From: an uncultured Bacteroidales bacterium
GTDB lineage: Bacteria > Bacteroidota > Bacteroidia > Bacteroidales > Paludibacteraceae
Direction of reading: 5' to 3'
NCBI GenBank assembly: GCA_903873355.1
Contig: CAIQOG010000450.1
Coordinates: forward strand, 1 to 16,406
Length of the DNA: 16,406 nucleotides
In this document: positions 1 to 5,637 of the stretch, one piece after another
How the letters are laid out: every line of letters begins with the position of its first letter
How positions within the stretch are numbered: position 1 is the first letter of the stretch
Notes under the pieces: model-generated
What the model was told of the DNA's origin: nothing
Database searches by the model: none
The model's input: only the letters and a program-made list of their open reading frames with translations
Translations under genes and position numbers: made by a program

Positions 1-662
1 ATCACAATGCTGTGTTTCTTGCCGAAAGCCACCAGTTTTTCAAATAATTCGGGCGTGGCACTTGCACCGGTTGGCATATTCGGATAGTTTACCCACATAA
101 GTTTAACGCCTGACAAATCCATTTGTTCAAGTACGTCGAAATCCGGTTGCCAATTGTTGCTTTCGTCCAAATCGTAGGTTATTACGTTTGCTTGTATCAG
201 ATTGCTAACCGACGAATAGGTTGGATAACCGGGGTTTGGGACTAATACACCATCACCCTGATTGAGAAATGCCAGTGAAATATGCAGAATACCTTCTTTC
301 GAACCTATGAGCGGTTGAATTTCATTGGTAGGATTCAATACAACGTTGAACCATTTTTTATACCAATCGGCAAAAGCTTTACGCAATTCGGGAATACCTA
401 CATAGGGCTGATAACCGTGTGCATTTGCTTCAGCCGCTGATTTTGATAAGGCTTCAACAGTTTCTTTAGAGGGCGGAAGGTCCGGACTTCCGACACCAAG
501 GCTAATTACATTCATGCCCTTAGCATTCATTTCCGCGACTTCTTTCAGTTTCTTTGAAAAATAATATTCTGATACTGAATTTAATCTTTCTGCAGGTTTG
601 ACCCCTAACCCCTGAAGGGGAATAGAGTTAGTATTGTCTCCTAAATCGTTATTAGTGTTCAT
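1..662 (-). CDS. Class I/II PLP aminotransferase of the aromatic operon (3' part outside window)
   Basis: This is the first 220 codons of a fold-type I aminotransferase of the aspartate/LL-diaminopimelate aminotransferase group, entering the window from its start codon. Visible family motifs are SLGVGSPDLPPS (substrate-arm region), YQPYVGIPELRKAF, GSKEGI, VPNPGYPTY, and WVNYPNMPTG with the conserved cofactor-contacting Asn. The PLP-binding lysine lies beyond the window edge. It follows pheA on the same strand with a 54-base gap, so it probably transaminates phenylpyruvate, hydroxyphenylpyruvate or prephenate; that specificity is inferred from context. The N-terminus is odd: residues about 14-21 (IPLQGLGV) are encoded by a palindromic repeat inserted before the conserved start of the fold (KPAERLNS). 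No other ATG occurs until residue 45, inside conserved sequence, so the start at 662 is the best choice. Confidence 0.88.
   Translation of the reverse strand, partial: MNTNNDLGDNTNSIPLQGLGVKPAERLNSVSEYYFSKKLKEVAEMNAKGMNVISLGVGSPDLPPSKETVEALSKSAAEANAHGYQPYVGIPELRKAFADWYKKWFNVVLNPTNEIQPLIGSKEGILHISLAFLNQGDGVLVPNPGYPTYSSVSNLIQANVITYDLDESNNWQPDFDVLEQMDLSGVKLMWVNYPNMPTGASATPELFEKLVAFGKKHSIV
602..620 (-). repeat. GC-rich palindromic repeat, copy A (inside aminotransferase N-terminus)
   Basis: In the direction of transcription this reads CCCCTTCAGGGGTTAGGGG: a small palindrome (CCCCTTCAGGGG) followed by a TTAGGGG tail. It is in frame and translated within the aminotransferase N-terminus. It faces copy B across the start codon of that gene. 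Confidence 0.85.
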
Positions 663-696
663 ATAAACTTTAAATAATCAATAGTAATATTTTTCT

Positions 697-715
697 CCCC
701 TCTAGGGGTTGGGGG
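697..715 (+). repeat. GC-rich palindromic repeat, copy B (just after pheA stop)
   Basis: The plus strand reads CCCCTCTAGGGGTTGGGGG, the same element as copy A in opposite orientation. It begins one base after the pheA stop codon. Copies A and B are complementary in the mRNA and could form a long stem with the aminotransferase start codon in the loop. Confidence 0.85.
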
Positions 716-716
716 T

Positions 717-1562
717 TTATTCTGCCGGAGTTATTCCTTCCGGATATTCGCCCAGTGTTTTTAATTCGTTGATTAGCGGTTTGATAGCCACCAATGACTG
801 TTTATAACGTTCTAAATCGTCGAATTTAAAATCTACATAGAATTGATATTCCCATTCACGACCAATTATCGGCAGTGATTGAATTTTTGTTAGGTTGATA
901 CCATAGAACGAGAAAACCGACAATACTTTAGAAAGACTTCCTTCAGAGTGAGGTAATGTAAAAACTACGGATGCTTTATTTATGGGTTCGTCTTTCTGAA
1001 TTTCTTCCACAACCCATGGATTTCCAAAAATCAGAAAACGGGTGAAATTCCGCTTATTGGTTTCTATGCCTCGTGCAAGAATATCTAATCCGTAAATTTC
1101 AGCTGCACGCTCACTACAAATGGCTGCCATTCCCATCGAGTTGTTTTGCTGAATATCACGGGCAGCAAGAGCGGTATCTTCATGCTCCACTACCTTTACG
1201 CCCGGTAATGTTCCCAAAAAATCACCACACTGCATCAATGCAATAGGATGTGATTGAACTTCTTTGATATCATGAATAGTCTGACCGGGTAATGCTGCCA
1301 GACAATGTGAAATGCGAAGTTTAAATTCACCGGCTATGGGCAGTTTATGTTCTTTCAACAATTCATAATTTGGCAGTAAACTTCCGGCAATGGTATTTTC
1401 GATAGCCATAATTCCTACAACGTTGGAATTTTTCTTGATTGCCGAAAAAATATCCCTGAAAGTAATACATGGAATGATTTCCACTTCTTCACCATTGAAA
1501 AAAATCTCAGCTGCAATGCCGTGATAAGCTCCTAATCCTCCCTGAATAGCTACCTGTTTCAT
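717..1562 (-). CDS. pheA: Prephenate dehydratase with C-terminal ACT domain
   Basis: Monofunctional prephenate dehydratase (281 aa, the usual length), converting prephenate to phenylpyruvate for phenylalanine synthesis in the cytoplasm. The two-lobed catalytic domain covers residues about 3-180. It includes the ENTIAGS segment (55-61) and the family signature NFTRFLIFG, with the catalytic Thr of the TRF motif at residue 174. The ACT domain (about 197-270) should bind phenylalanine for feedback inhibition. Its effector-loop motif, usually ESRP, is QSLP here (residues 228-231), so feedback behaviour may differ. There is no chorismate mutase domain, so that activity must be encoded elsewhere. 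The gene is preceded by an aromatic leader peptide and terminator and followed by an aminotransferase. The stop codon touches a palindromic repeat. Confidence 0.95.
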   Translation of the reverse strand: MKQVAIQGGLGAYHGIAAEIFFNGEEVEIIPCITFRDIFSAIKKNSNVVGIMAIENTIAGSLLPNYELLKEHKLPIAGEFKLRISHCLAALPGQTIHDIKEVQSHPIALMQCGDFLGTLPGVKVVEHEDTALAARDIQQNNSMGMAAICSERAAEIYGLDILARGIETNKRNFTRFLIFGNPWVVEEIQKDEPINKASVVFTLPHSEGSLSKVLSVFSFYGINLTKIQSLPIIGREWEYQFYVDFKFDDLERYKQSLVAIKPLINELKTLGEYPEGITPAE

Positions 1563-1578
1563 CTTAATTGGTAATTAT

Positions 1579-1611
1579 AAAAAAATCCTGCTTGTTTCTA
1601 AGCAGGATTTT
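1579..1611 (-). terminator. Intrinsic terminator in the pheA leader (attenuator)
   Basis: Reading toward pheA, AAAATCCTGCTT pairs perfectly with AAGCAGGATTTT (12 bp) around a 6-base loop, followed at once by a run of seven T. It ends about 16 bases before the pheA start codon, downstream of the promoter and leader peptide, so it would stop transcription before pheA unless prevented. It is too far from the upstream DUF5652-like gene, with a promoter in between, to be simply that gene's terminator, although it could also end that transcript. Confidence 0.85.
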
Positions 1612-1651
1612 CTTGTATTTGATTATATAGTTTGTTTTCTACACAATAATT

Positions 1652-1660
1652 ATCCTGCCC
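1652..1660 (-). promoter_or_regulatory. Antiterminator strand (segment 2) competing with the pheA terminator
   Basis: GGGCAGGAT directly follows the stop codon of the leader peptide. It can pair with ATCCTGCTT (1600-1608), the 5' arm of the terminator, by seven Watson-Crick and two G-U pairs. It is a near copy of the terminator 3' arm, so the two pairings are mutually exclusive. A ribosome sitting on the leader stop codon would cover this segment and allow the terminator to form. A ribosome stalled further upstream would leave it free. Confidence 0.7.
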
Positions 1661-1714
1661 TCACTTACTAAAGTAAAAGTAAAAATAAAAGTATGTAAAA
1701 AATCGACTTGCCAT
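1661..1714 (-). CDS. Phe/Tyr-rich leader peptide of the pheA operon
   Basis: A 17-codon ORF encodes MASRFFTYFYFYFYFSK, with six Phe (all TTT) and four Tyr (three TAC, one TAT) among 17 residues, alternating F-Y through the middle. The start lies about 24 bases after the predicted transcription start. The TGA stop is immediately followed by the antiterminator strand GGGCAGGAT. Its likely role is to be translated rather than to act as a protein: stalling at Phe or Tyr codons when charged tRNA is scarce would switch the downstream RNA to the antiterminated form. The E. coli pheA leader peptide works this way with Phe codons. TTT and TAC codons are common in AT-rich DNA, so composition alone is not proof. 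Its placement relative to the competing hairpins is the stronger evidence. Confidence 0.8.
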   Translation of the reverse strand: MASRFFTYFYFYFYFSK

Positions 1715-1743
1715 AATTTGTGTCTTTTCCTTGATTGACAATG

Positions 1744-1751
1744 CAAAAGTA
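1744..1751 (-). promoter_or_regulatory. Promoter -7 element of the pheA operon
   Basis: TACTTTTG matches the Bacteroidota TAnnTTTG -7 consensus. The upstream -33 element is weak (TTAG at a 20-base spacer). Transcription would start near 1738, giving a leader of about 175 bases before pheA that contains the leader peptide and attenuator. Confidence 0.6.
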
Positions 1752-1847
1752 ATATATTTTAGTATTTCCAGCTAATTTGTAAAGAAAAACTTCAGATTAA
1801 TTTCGGATTATTAATAATTTGGCGCTAAAAATGAATATTCAGTGTAT

Positions 1848-2078
1848 TTAATTACTTGTTTTTGCTGCTTTTTTCTTTTTCCTGTCCATAATCAGATAAA
1901 TAATTGGCAGAATACCAATGGTGTTAAAGATAATAATACTTATAAACCAATAGGGTTGGTTGTTGCGCGCAGATCGCCACATGGCGATAATTTTCCATAC
2001 AATGTCCCACAAAATAATTAAGATTATCAAATATATGCAGGGCGACATGTTGCAGTAAGAATTACATAGATTGCACAT
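1848..2078 (-). CDS. Small DUF5652-like membrane protein
   Basis: A 76-residue protein with two hydrophobic segments: CIYLIILIILWDIVWKIIAM (about residues 14-33) and the segment from YWFISIII to IIYLIM. Between them is a short basic Trp/Arg/Asn stretch (WRSARNNQPYW), and the tail is Lys-rich. The pattern IxxLWDxxWKxxAxWxxARNNQxYWF...NTxGILPIIYL is typical of the DUF5652 family, whose function is unknown to me. The open frame extends upstream to an ATG at 2150. That codon overlaps the -7 element of a very good promoter, so the ATG at 2078 (or 2048) is the more likely start. The N-terminus has four Cys in its first 14 residues. It follows the TonB receptor on the same strand but has its own promoter. 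Confidence 0.7.
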   Translation of the reverse strand: MCNLCNSYCNMSPCIYLIILIILWDIVWKIIAMWRSARNNQPYWFISIIIFNTIGILPIIYLIMDRKKKKAAKTSN

Positions 2079-2147
2079 ATTAAATGGTTTAATTAGAGGT
2101 GAATAATTGAAATTGATTTGTACTTCCAATATATTGAAGTAACGCTT

Positions 2148-2176
2148 CAAAATTACATAATTTTCTTTAAATCAAA
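2148..2176 (-). promoter_or_regulatory. Consensus Bacteroidota promoter for the DUF5652-like gene
   Basis: TTTG (2173-2176), a 17-base spacer, and TAATTTTG (2148-2155) match the TTTG/TAnnTTTG consensus exactly. Transcription would begin near 2141. This places the ATG at 2150 upstream of the transcript and supports starting translation at 2078 or 2048. Confidence 0.7.
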
Positions 2177-2208
2177 CAGATTTAATGAAAATTTCTATAG
2201 TTGAAAAG

Positions 2209-4035
2209 TTAAAACCTTACATTAAATCCGGCATTGAAATTTATTCCCGGCATAGGATAGCCATAGTTAATCTGATATTGCTGATTCAGCAGGTTATTTC
2301 CATCAACAAAAATCTCCAGTTGTTTGAGTGGTTTGGCTGATAAACGGGCATTCAACAACAGATAGTCAGACTGAATTACCGGAACCTGTACGACTTGTGT
2401 GTACAGTTTTTCGATATATTGGGTCGAAACATTAAGATTCCAGATTTTGTATTTGTAATTTGCACTGATATTTAATTGTTGACGAGGTGCTGCAACGACG
2501 GCTTTTGTAAGGTCGAGGTAACTGTAATTGGCATGCAGGAACAGATTTTTACAAACCGCATAACGTGCCGAAAACTCAATTCCCATATTATCAAACGAAC
2601 CTATATTTTGTCTCATTGCAGGTGGTGGTGGAGGTGGCACAACCTGAATCATATTATCACCCTTCACTTTAAAGGCTGTCAGTTCAATGTTCAGACGATT
2701 ATTGAGCAGCGATTGCAGCCAGCTGATTTCATAATTGACCATGCGTTCGGGCTGCAGGTTGGGATTGGGAGCATACAGATACAGCTCCATAATAGTAGGG
2801 CTGCGGAAGCCTTTTGAAATGGAGGCCTTGAAGGTTGTAGCATCAGATAAATTATAAGTAATACCGCCAATCGGAATCAATTCATTTCCAAATTTAGAAT
2901 TATTTTCCAACCTTAAACCTACACTTATTGTGAGTTTTTCGAACAATGTCTGTTGTGCGTAGGCATAAACTGCCAGTTCATTGATTGATGCATTTATGTA
3001 TTTATTTATTAGAGAATCATTTGCTATTCCACCAAACTGTTTGAAATCAATTCCGGCTGTTATATTTGTTCCTGTTTTAAGTTTAAATGTTTGGAAAAAC
3101 ATAGCCCCGCTATTATAATCCCTTGAATAAAAATGACTTGAAAGAATGTGAGTACCAAAGTTGTGATAAATTTTCAATCCGCCTTCAGAAAAATCGAACT
3201 TGTTGTCAATCGAAAAAGATGCTTTACCACGGGTAATATCAATATTCATAAAGGAGGGTTTCATTATTGGTCCACTATCGTTGGTGTTAAACTTAGCCAG
3301 ACTGAAATCAGCGGTAACATTCAATTGTTTGCTGAGTTCGTAGCCAATTTTTGCATATCCGTTGGTGATGTTGAAATCCGTATTGGCACGAATCCCATCG
3401 CTCTGGTCGTGATTCACAGAAGCAAATGCACTTAATTTATCTTTTCTGTAACCAATTGTTCCAAAATATTTCTGCGTGTTGTACGACCCGTATGATCCAC
3501 CCAAATTAATTTTCAATCCTTCTTCCTTTTGTTTTTTGGTAATAATATTAATTACACCAGCCATTGCATTCGAACCATACAAAATGGAAGCCGGGCCACG
3601 AATAATTTGCACCTTTTCCACGTCCGAACTTACATACGCATCAGCCAGCGGATGACCGAAAATGCCCTGATATTGAGGATTTCCATCAACCAATACTAAA
3701 ACATCGGTATTTGGCGAGCTACTGATGCCACGCATGGTAATTGATCCGGCACCTGTACTTGAAACCCCGAAACCCAGAATATTACGCTGAGTAACGAAAA
3801 TTCCGGGAGCGAAATTATTGAGTGCCGGAAGAATATTCAATTGACCGGTGCTTTCAATCTCTTGTTTCGAAATCTGCGAAACGGAAAGCGGAACCATTTT
3901 GCGTGAAATTTCTGTCTTTGAACCGGTTACTACAATGTCGTTAAGTTGGATGCTGTCTTTTTTGCTTGATTGTGAGTAGCTTAGGCTTACTGTCAAAGCC
4001 AATAGTATGATTGTGTGAAGTTTTTGTTTCATCAT
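2209..4035 (-). CDS. TonB-dependent outer-membrane receptor
   Basis: A 608-residue TonB-dependent receptor, small and without the N-terminal carboxypeptidase-like domain of SusC proteins, so it resembles BtuB/metal-chelate receptors more than glycan porins. Residues 1-21 form a signal peptide. A TonB-box-like DIVVTG lies at 33-38. The plug domain covers about 40-168, including ITMRGISSSP, VDGNPQY, VEKVQIIRGPASILYGSNAMAGVINIITKK. The rest is a beta-barrel ending in aromatic Phe (FNVRF). The substrate cannot be read from the sequence. It sits 68 bases downstream of a NikR-like regulator, and NikR controls nickel-related TonB receptors in Helicobacter, so metal-complex uptake is plausible. Residues 467-472 are six consecutive prolines, probably in an extracellular loop. 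Two copies of a putative operator repeat precede the gene. Confidence 0.93.
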   Translation of the reverse strand: MMKQKLHTIILLALTVSLSYSQSSKKDSIQLNDIVVTGSKTEISRKMVPLSVSQISKQEIESTGQLNILPALNNFAPGIFVTQRNILGFGVSSTGAGSITMRGISSSPNTDVLVLVDGNPQYQGIFGHPLADAYVSSDVEKVQIIRGPASILYGSNAMAGVINIITKKQKEEGLKINLGGSYGSYNTQKYFGTIGYRKDKLSAFASVNHDQSDGIRANTDFNITNGYAKIGYELSKQLNVTADFSLAKFNTNDSGPIMKPSFMNIDITRGKASFSIDNKFDFSEGGLKIYHNFGTHILSSHFYSRDYNSGAMFFQTFKLKTGTNITAGIDFKQFGGIANDSLINKYINASINELAVYAYAQQTLFEKLTISVGLRLENNSKFGNELIPIGGITYNLSDATTFKASISKGFRSPTIMELYLYAPNPNLQPERMVNYEISWLQSLLNNRLNIELTAFKVKGDNMIQVVPPPPPPAMRQNIGSFDNMGIEFSARYAVCKNLFLHANYSYLDLTKAVVAAPRQQLNISANYKYKIWNLNVSTQYIEKLYTQVVQVPVIQSDYLLLNARLSAKPLKQLEIFVDGNNLLNQQYQINYGYPMPGINFNAGFNVRF

Positions 4036-4053
4036 TTTTTTGATAGTTAGTTT

Positions 4054-4088
4054 AAAATCGTGTTATAATATCTCAAAATCGTGTTACT
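4054..4088 (-). promoter_or_regulatory. Two direct repeats, putative operator before the TonB receptor
   Basis: On the minus strand, TAACACGATTTT occurs twice (4054-4065 and 4075-4086) with starts exactly 21 bp apart, two helical turns. The distal copy extends to AGTAACACGATTTT. The only convincing TTTG (-33-like) in this spacer lies within the distal copy, so a bound protein could block the receptor promoter. An additional inverted repeat, TTACTC-TAT-GAGTAA, overlaps at 4084-4098. Confidence 0.55.
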
Positions 4089-4103
4089 CTATGAGTAAAA
4101 AAA

Positions 4104-4505
4104 TTAATCTACCTTACTCATAATCAATTTACCATGCTCAATTCCTTTAATGCTTATCAAAGCTTCAGAAAGTTCTGTGAGTTTGTGTGACGCTCCCTTG
4201 ACTGCAATTATCTCAAGTGCTTTATCAGCAGAAATGTAAAAGTTCTGAGCAGAAAGAATTTCGTTGAAAGCATTCTTTTTTATCTCGGAGATTTTTGCCT
4301 GAATATCATTTTTGTTGTAATCGTAAGTGAGAATGATTGCTCCGGCAACTATGTTGTTGCATTTCCACTTTTGTTCCACAATGTTTTTTTCAATCAGATG
4401 GCGAATGGCCTGCGATCTGTTTGGAAATTTATTCTCCAAAACAAATACATCCAACGCTTCTAATAAGTCATTTTCAAGTGAAACTCCAAAACGTGCTACT
4501 GACAT
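4104..4505 (-). CDS. NikR-like ribbon-helix-helix regulator lacking nickel ligands
   Basis: A 133-residue protein with the complete NikR architecture. The N-terminal ribbon-helix-helix DNA-binding domain (about 2-45; VARFGVSLENDLLEALD, then NRSQAIRHLIEK) is followed by an ACT-like domain (about 52-130) ending in GIEHGKL, as in NikR. An ungapped alignment to E. coli NikR over its metal site puts K77, N88, Y90 and A96 at the positions of the nickel ligands His76, His87, His89 and Cys95. None is conserved, although the flanking LEI..VKG is. It is therefore probably not a classical nickel sensor. It may respond to another ligand or act without metal. It heads the cluster with the TonB receptor directly downstream. 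A repeat shared with the receptor upstream region overlaps its start codon, suggesting autoregulation. Confidence 0.82.
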   Translation of the reverse strand: MSVARFGVSLENDLLEALDVFVLENKFPNRSQAIRHLIEKNIVEQKWKCNNIVAGAIILTYDYNKNDIQAKISEIKKNAFNEILSAQNFYISADKALEIIAVKGASHKLTELSEALISIKGIEHGKLIMSKVD

Positions 4506-4514
4506 CGTGTTACT
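4504..4514 (-). promoter_or_regulatory. Third copy of the operator-like repeat at the regulator start codon
   Basis: AGTAACACGAT on the minus strand is identical over 11 bases to the distal copy before the TonB receptor. It overlaps the regulator start codon, about 13 bases after the predicted transcription start, a position suited to repression of its own gene. Confidence 0.5.
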
Positions 4515-4533
4515 TTCTTATTATATAGTGGCA

Positions 4534-4564
4534 CAAAAGTAATCAAATAAATGAATAATCCAAT
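4534..4564 (-). promoter_or_regulatory. Promoter of the NikR-like regulator
   Basis: TACTTTTG (4534-4541) matches TAnnTTTG. ATTG (4561-4564) lies 19 bases upstream as a one-mismatch -33 element. The predicted start is near 4527, giving a leader of about 22 bases. Confidence 0.6.
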
Positions 4565-4655
4565 TCAAATTGTTCGATTCAGAATTTGTTTTTTGGATAT
4601 ATTGTAAATTGTTTGCGGGAACGGAATTTATTTTGATATTTTTATGGCCATATAT

Positions 4656-4686
4656 TTTACAATAAGATATATTTTTATTACTTTTA
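4656..4686 (+). promoter_or_regulatory. Candidate promoter of nfnAB
   Basis: TTTA (4656-4659), a 19-base spacer and TACTTTTA (4679-4686) each differ from the Bacteroidota consensus at one position. Transcription would begin about 20 bases before the nfnA start. The rest of the divergent spacer (4565-4655) is AT-rich and holds only a 10-bp palindrome (TATGGCCATA). Confidence 0.4.
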
Positions 4687-4714
4687 CGCGCTTTTAAAAA
4701 TAATCGTTTATACA

Positions 4715-5536
4715 ATGAATAAAATTCTCAGTAAAGAGTATTTCTCTGCTAATGTGGTGAAATTTGAAGTGGAAGCTCCGTTGATTGCTAAAGCACGAAA
4801 AGCAGGCCACTTTGTTATCTTAAAGGTAGGTGCAAAAGGCGAGCGAATCCCGCTTACCATTGCAGATGCTGATTTACAAAAAGGTACAATTACCCTTGTA
4901 GTTCAAAAAATGGGTGTTTCTTCATCAAAACTTTGTGCGCTCGAAGTAGGTGATTTTATTACCGATATGGTTGGTCCGCTTGGACGTGCCACACATATTG
5001 AGAAGTTCGGAACCGTGGTTTGTGCCTGCGGAGGAGTGGGTACAGCACCTATGATGCCGATTGTAGCTGCTTTGAAACAGGCCGGAAACCGTGTAATCAC
5101 TGTACTTGCTGCACGTAACAAGGATTTAATTATTTTGGAAGAACAAATGCGTAATTTGTCGGACGAGGTAATTGTAATGACTGATGATGGTTCATACGGA
5201 ACACAGGGTTTGGTAACAAACGGAGTTGAATCGGTAATTAATCGTGAAAAGGTAGATTTGTGCGTGACTATTGGACCGGCTATCATGATGAAATTTGTCA
5301 GTTTGCTGACTAAAAAATATGAAGTACCAACATTGGCTTCGCTGAATACTATTATGGTTGATGGAACAGGAATGTGTGGTGCTTGTCGTGTTAGTGTAGG
5401 CGGAAAAACCAAATTTGTTTGCGTGGATGGTCCTGAATTCGATGCCCATTTAGTTGATTTCGATGAAATGCTAATGCGTCTCGGCGGATATCGTGACATT
5501 GAACGCGAAGAAATGGCAGAATATAGCAAGCAGTAG
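4715..5536 (+). CDS. nfnA: NfnA-type FAD/[2Fe-2S] subunit of NADH-dependent ferredoxin:NADP+ oxidoreductase
   Basis: A 273-residue protein of the dihydroorotate dehydrogenase electron-transfer/sulfide dehydrogenase group. The FAD domain comes first (about 1-98; RIPLTIAD at 44-51). The nucleotide-binding domain follows, with CGGVGTAPM (105-113). A C-terminal [2Fe-2S] site has Cys221, Cys224 and Cys236 plus nearby Asp216, consistent with the three-Cys/one-Asp ligation reported for NfnA. With NfnB downstream it should form the cytoplasmic complex that couples NADH and reduced ferredoxin to NADP+ reduction by flavin-based electron bifurcation. A PyrK-like role is less likely, because pyrD is not adjacent and the NfnB partner is. 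Confidence 0.9.
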   Translation: MNKILSKEYFSANVVKFEVEAPLIAKARKAGHFVILKVGAKGERIPLTIADADLQKGTITLVVQKMGVSSSKLCALEVGDFITDMVGPLGRATHIEKFGTVVCACGGVGTAPMMPIVAALKQAGNRVITVLAARNKDLIILEEQMRNLSDEVIVMTDDGSYGTQGLVTNGVESVINREKVDLCVTIGPAIMMKFVSLLTKKYEVPTLASLNTIMVDGTGMCGACRVSVGGKTKFVCVDGPEFDAHLVDFDEMLMRLGGYRDIEREEMAEYSKQ

Positions 5537-5574
5537 GCAGTTGGTAGTTTATAGTAGGCTGTAGGTAGTTGATA
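5533..5574 (+). repeat. Two tandem 21-bp units after nfnA
   Basis: GTAGGCAGTTGGTAGTTTATA (5533-5553) is followed by a second unit (5554-5574) that matches at 18 of 21 positions. The nfnA stop codon TAG lies within the first unit. A nearby related fragment (TAGTTTATAGTTTATAA) follows the nfnB stop at about 7100-7115. Confidence 0.7.
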
Positions 5575-5637
5575 ATAAATCAACCCAATTCCTGAATAAA
5601 CCAATCAATAAATTAACTAATCAACAGAAAAACATTT

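Noticed and set aside
1582..1611. The hairpin as a simple terminator of the upstream DUF5652-like gene
   Set aside because: A promoter-like element and the aromatic leader ORF lie between that gene and the hairpin, and the hairpin sits directly before pheA with a competing antiterminator strand. It may still end readthrough transcripts, but attenuation explains more.
1563..1751. A T-box or other tRNA-sensing riboswitch
   Set aside because: No T-box sequence or specifier-loop architecture was seen. The short leader with a translated aromatic ORF fits ribosome-mediated attenuation better.
2620..2637. The six-proline run in the TonB receptor as a repeat expansion or frameshift
   Set aside because: The codons are mixed CCA/CCT, the frame is intact on both sides, and a loop location is plausible, so it is recorded only as a curiosity.
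4521..4715. A 64-codon open frame in the divergent spacer on the minus strand
   Set aside because: It is Asn/Lys/Ile-rich from AT-rich DNA, overlaps the promoter of the NikR-like gene and shows no motif.
4903..5604. A 233-codon open frame on the minus strand
   Set aside because: It lies antisense to nfnA, which has clear domains and motifs. The antisense product is Ser/Thr/Pro-rich with no recognisable fold, as expected from a reverse-frame shadow.
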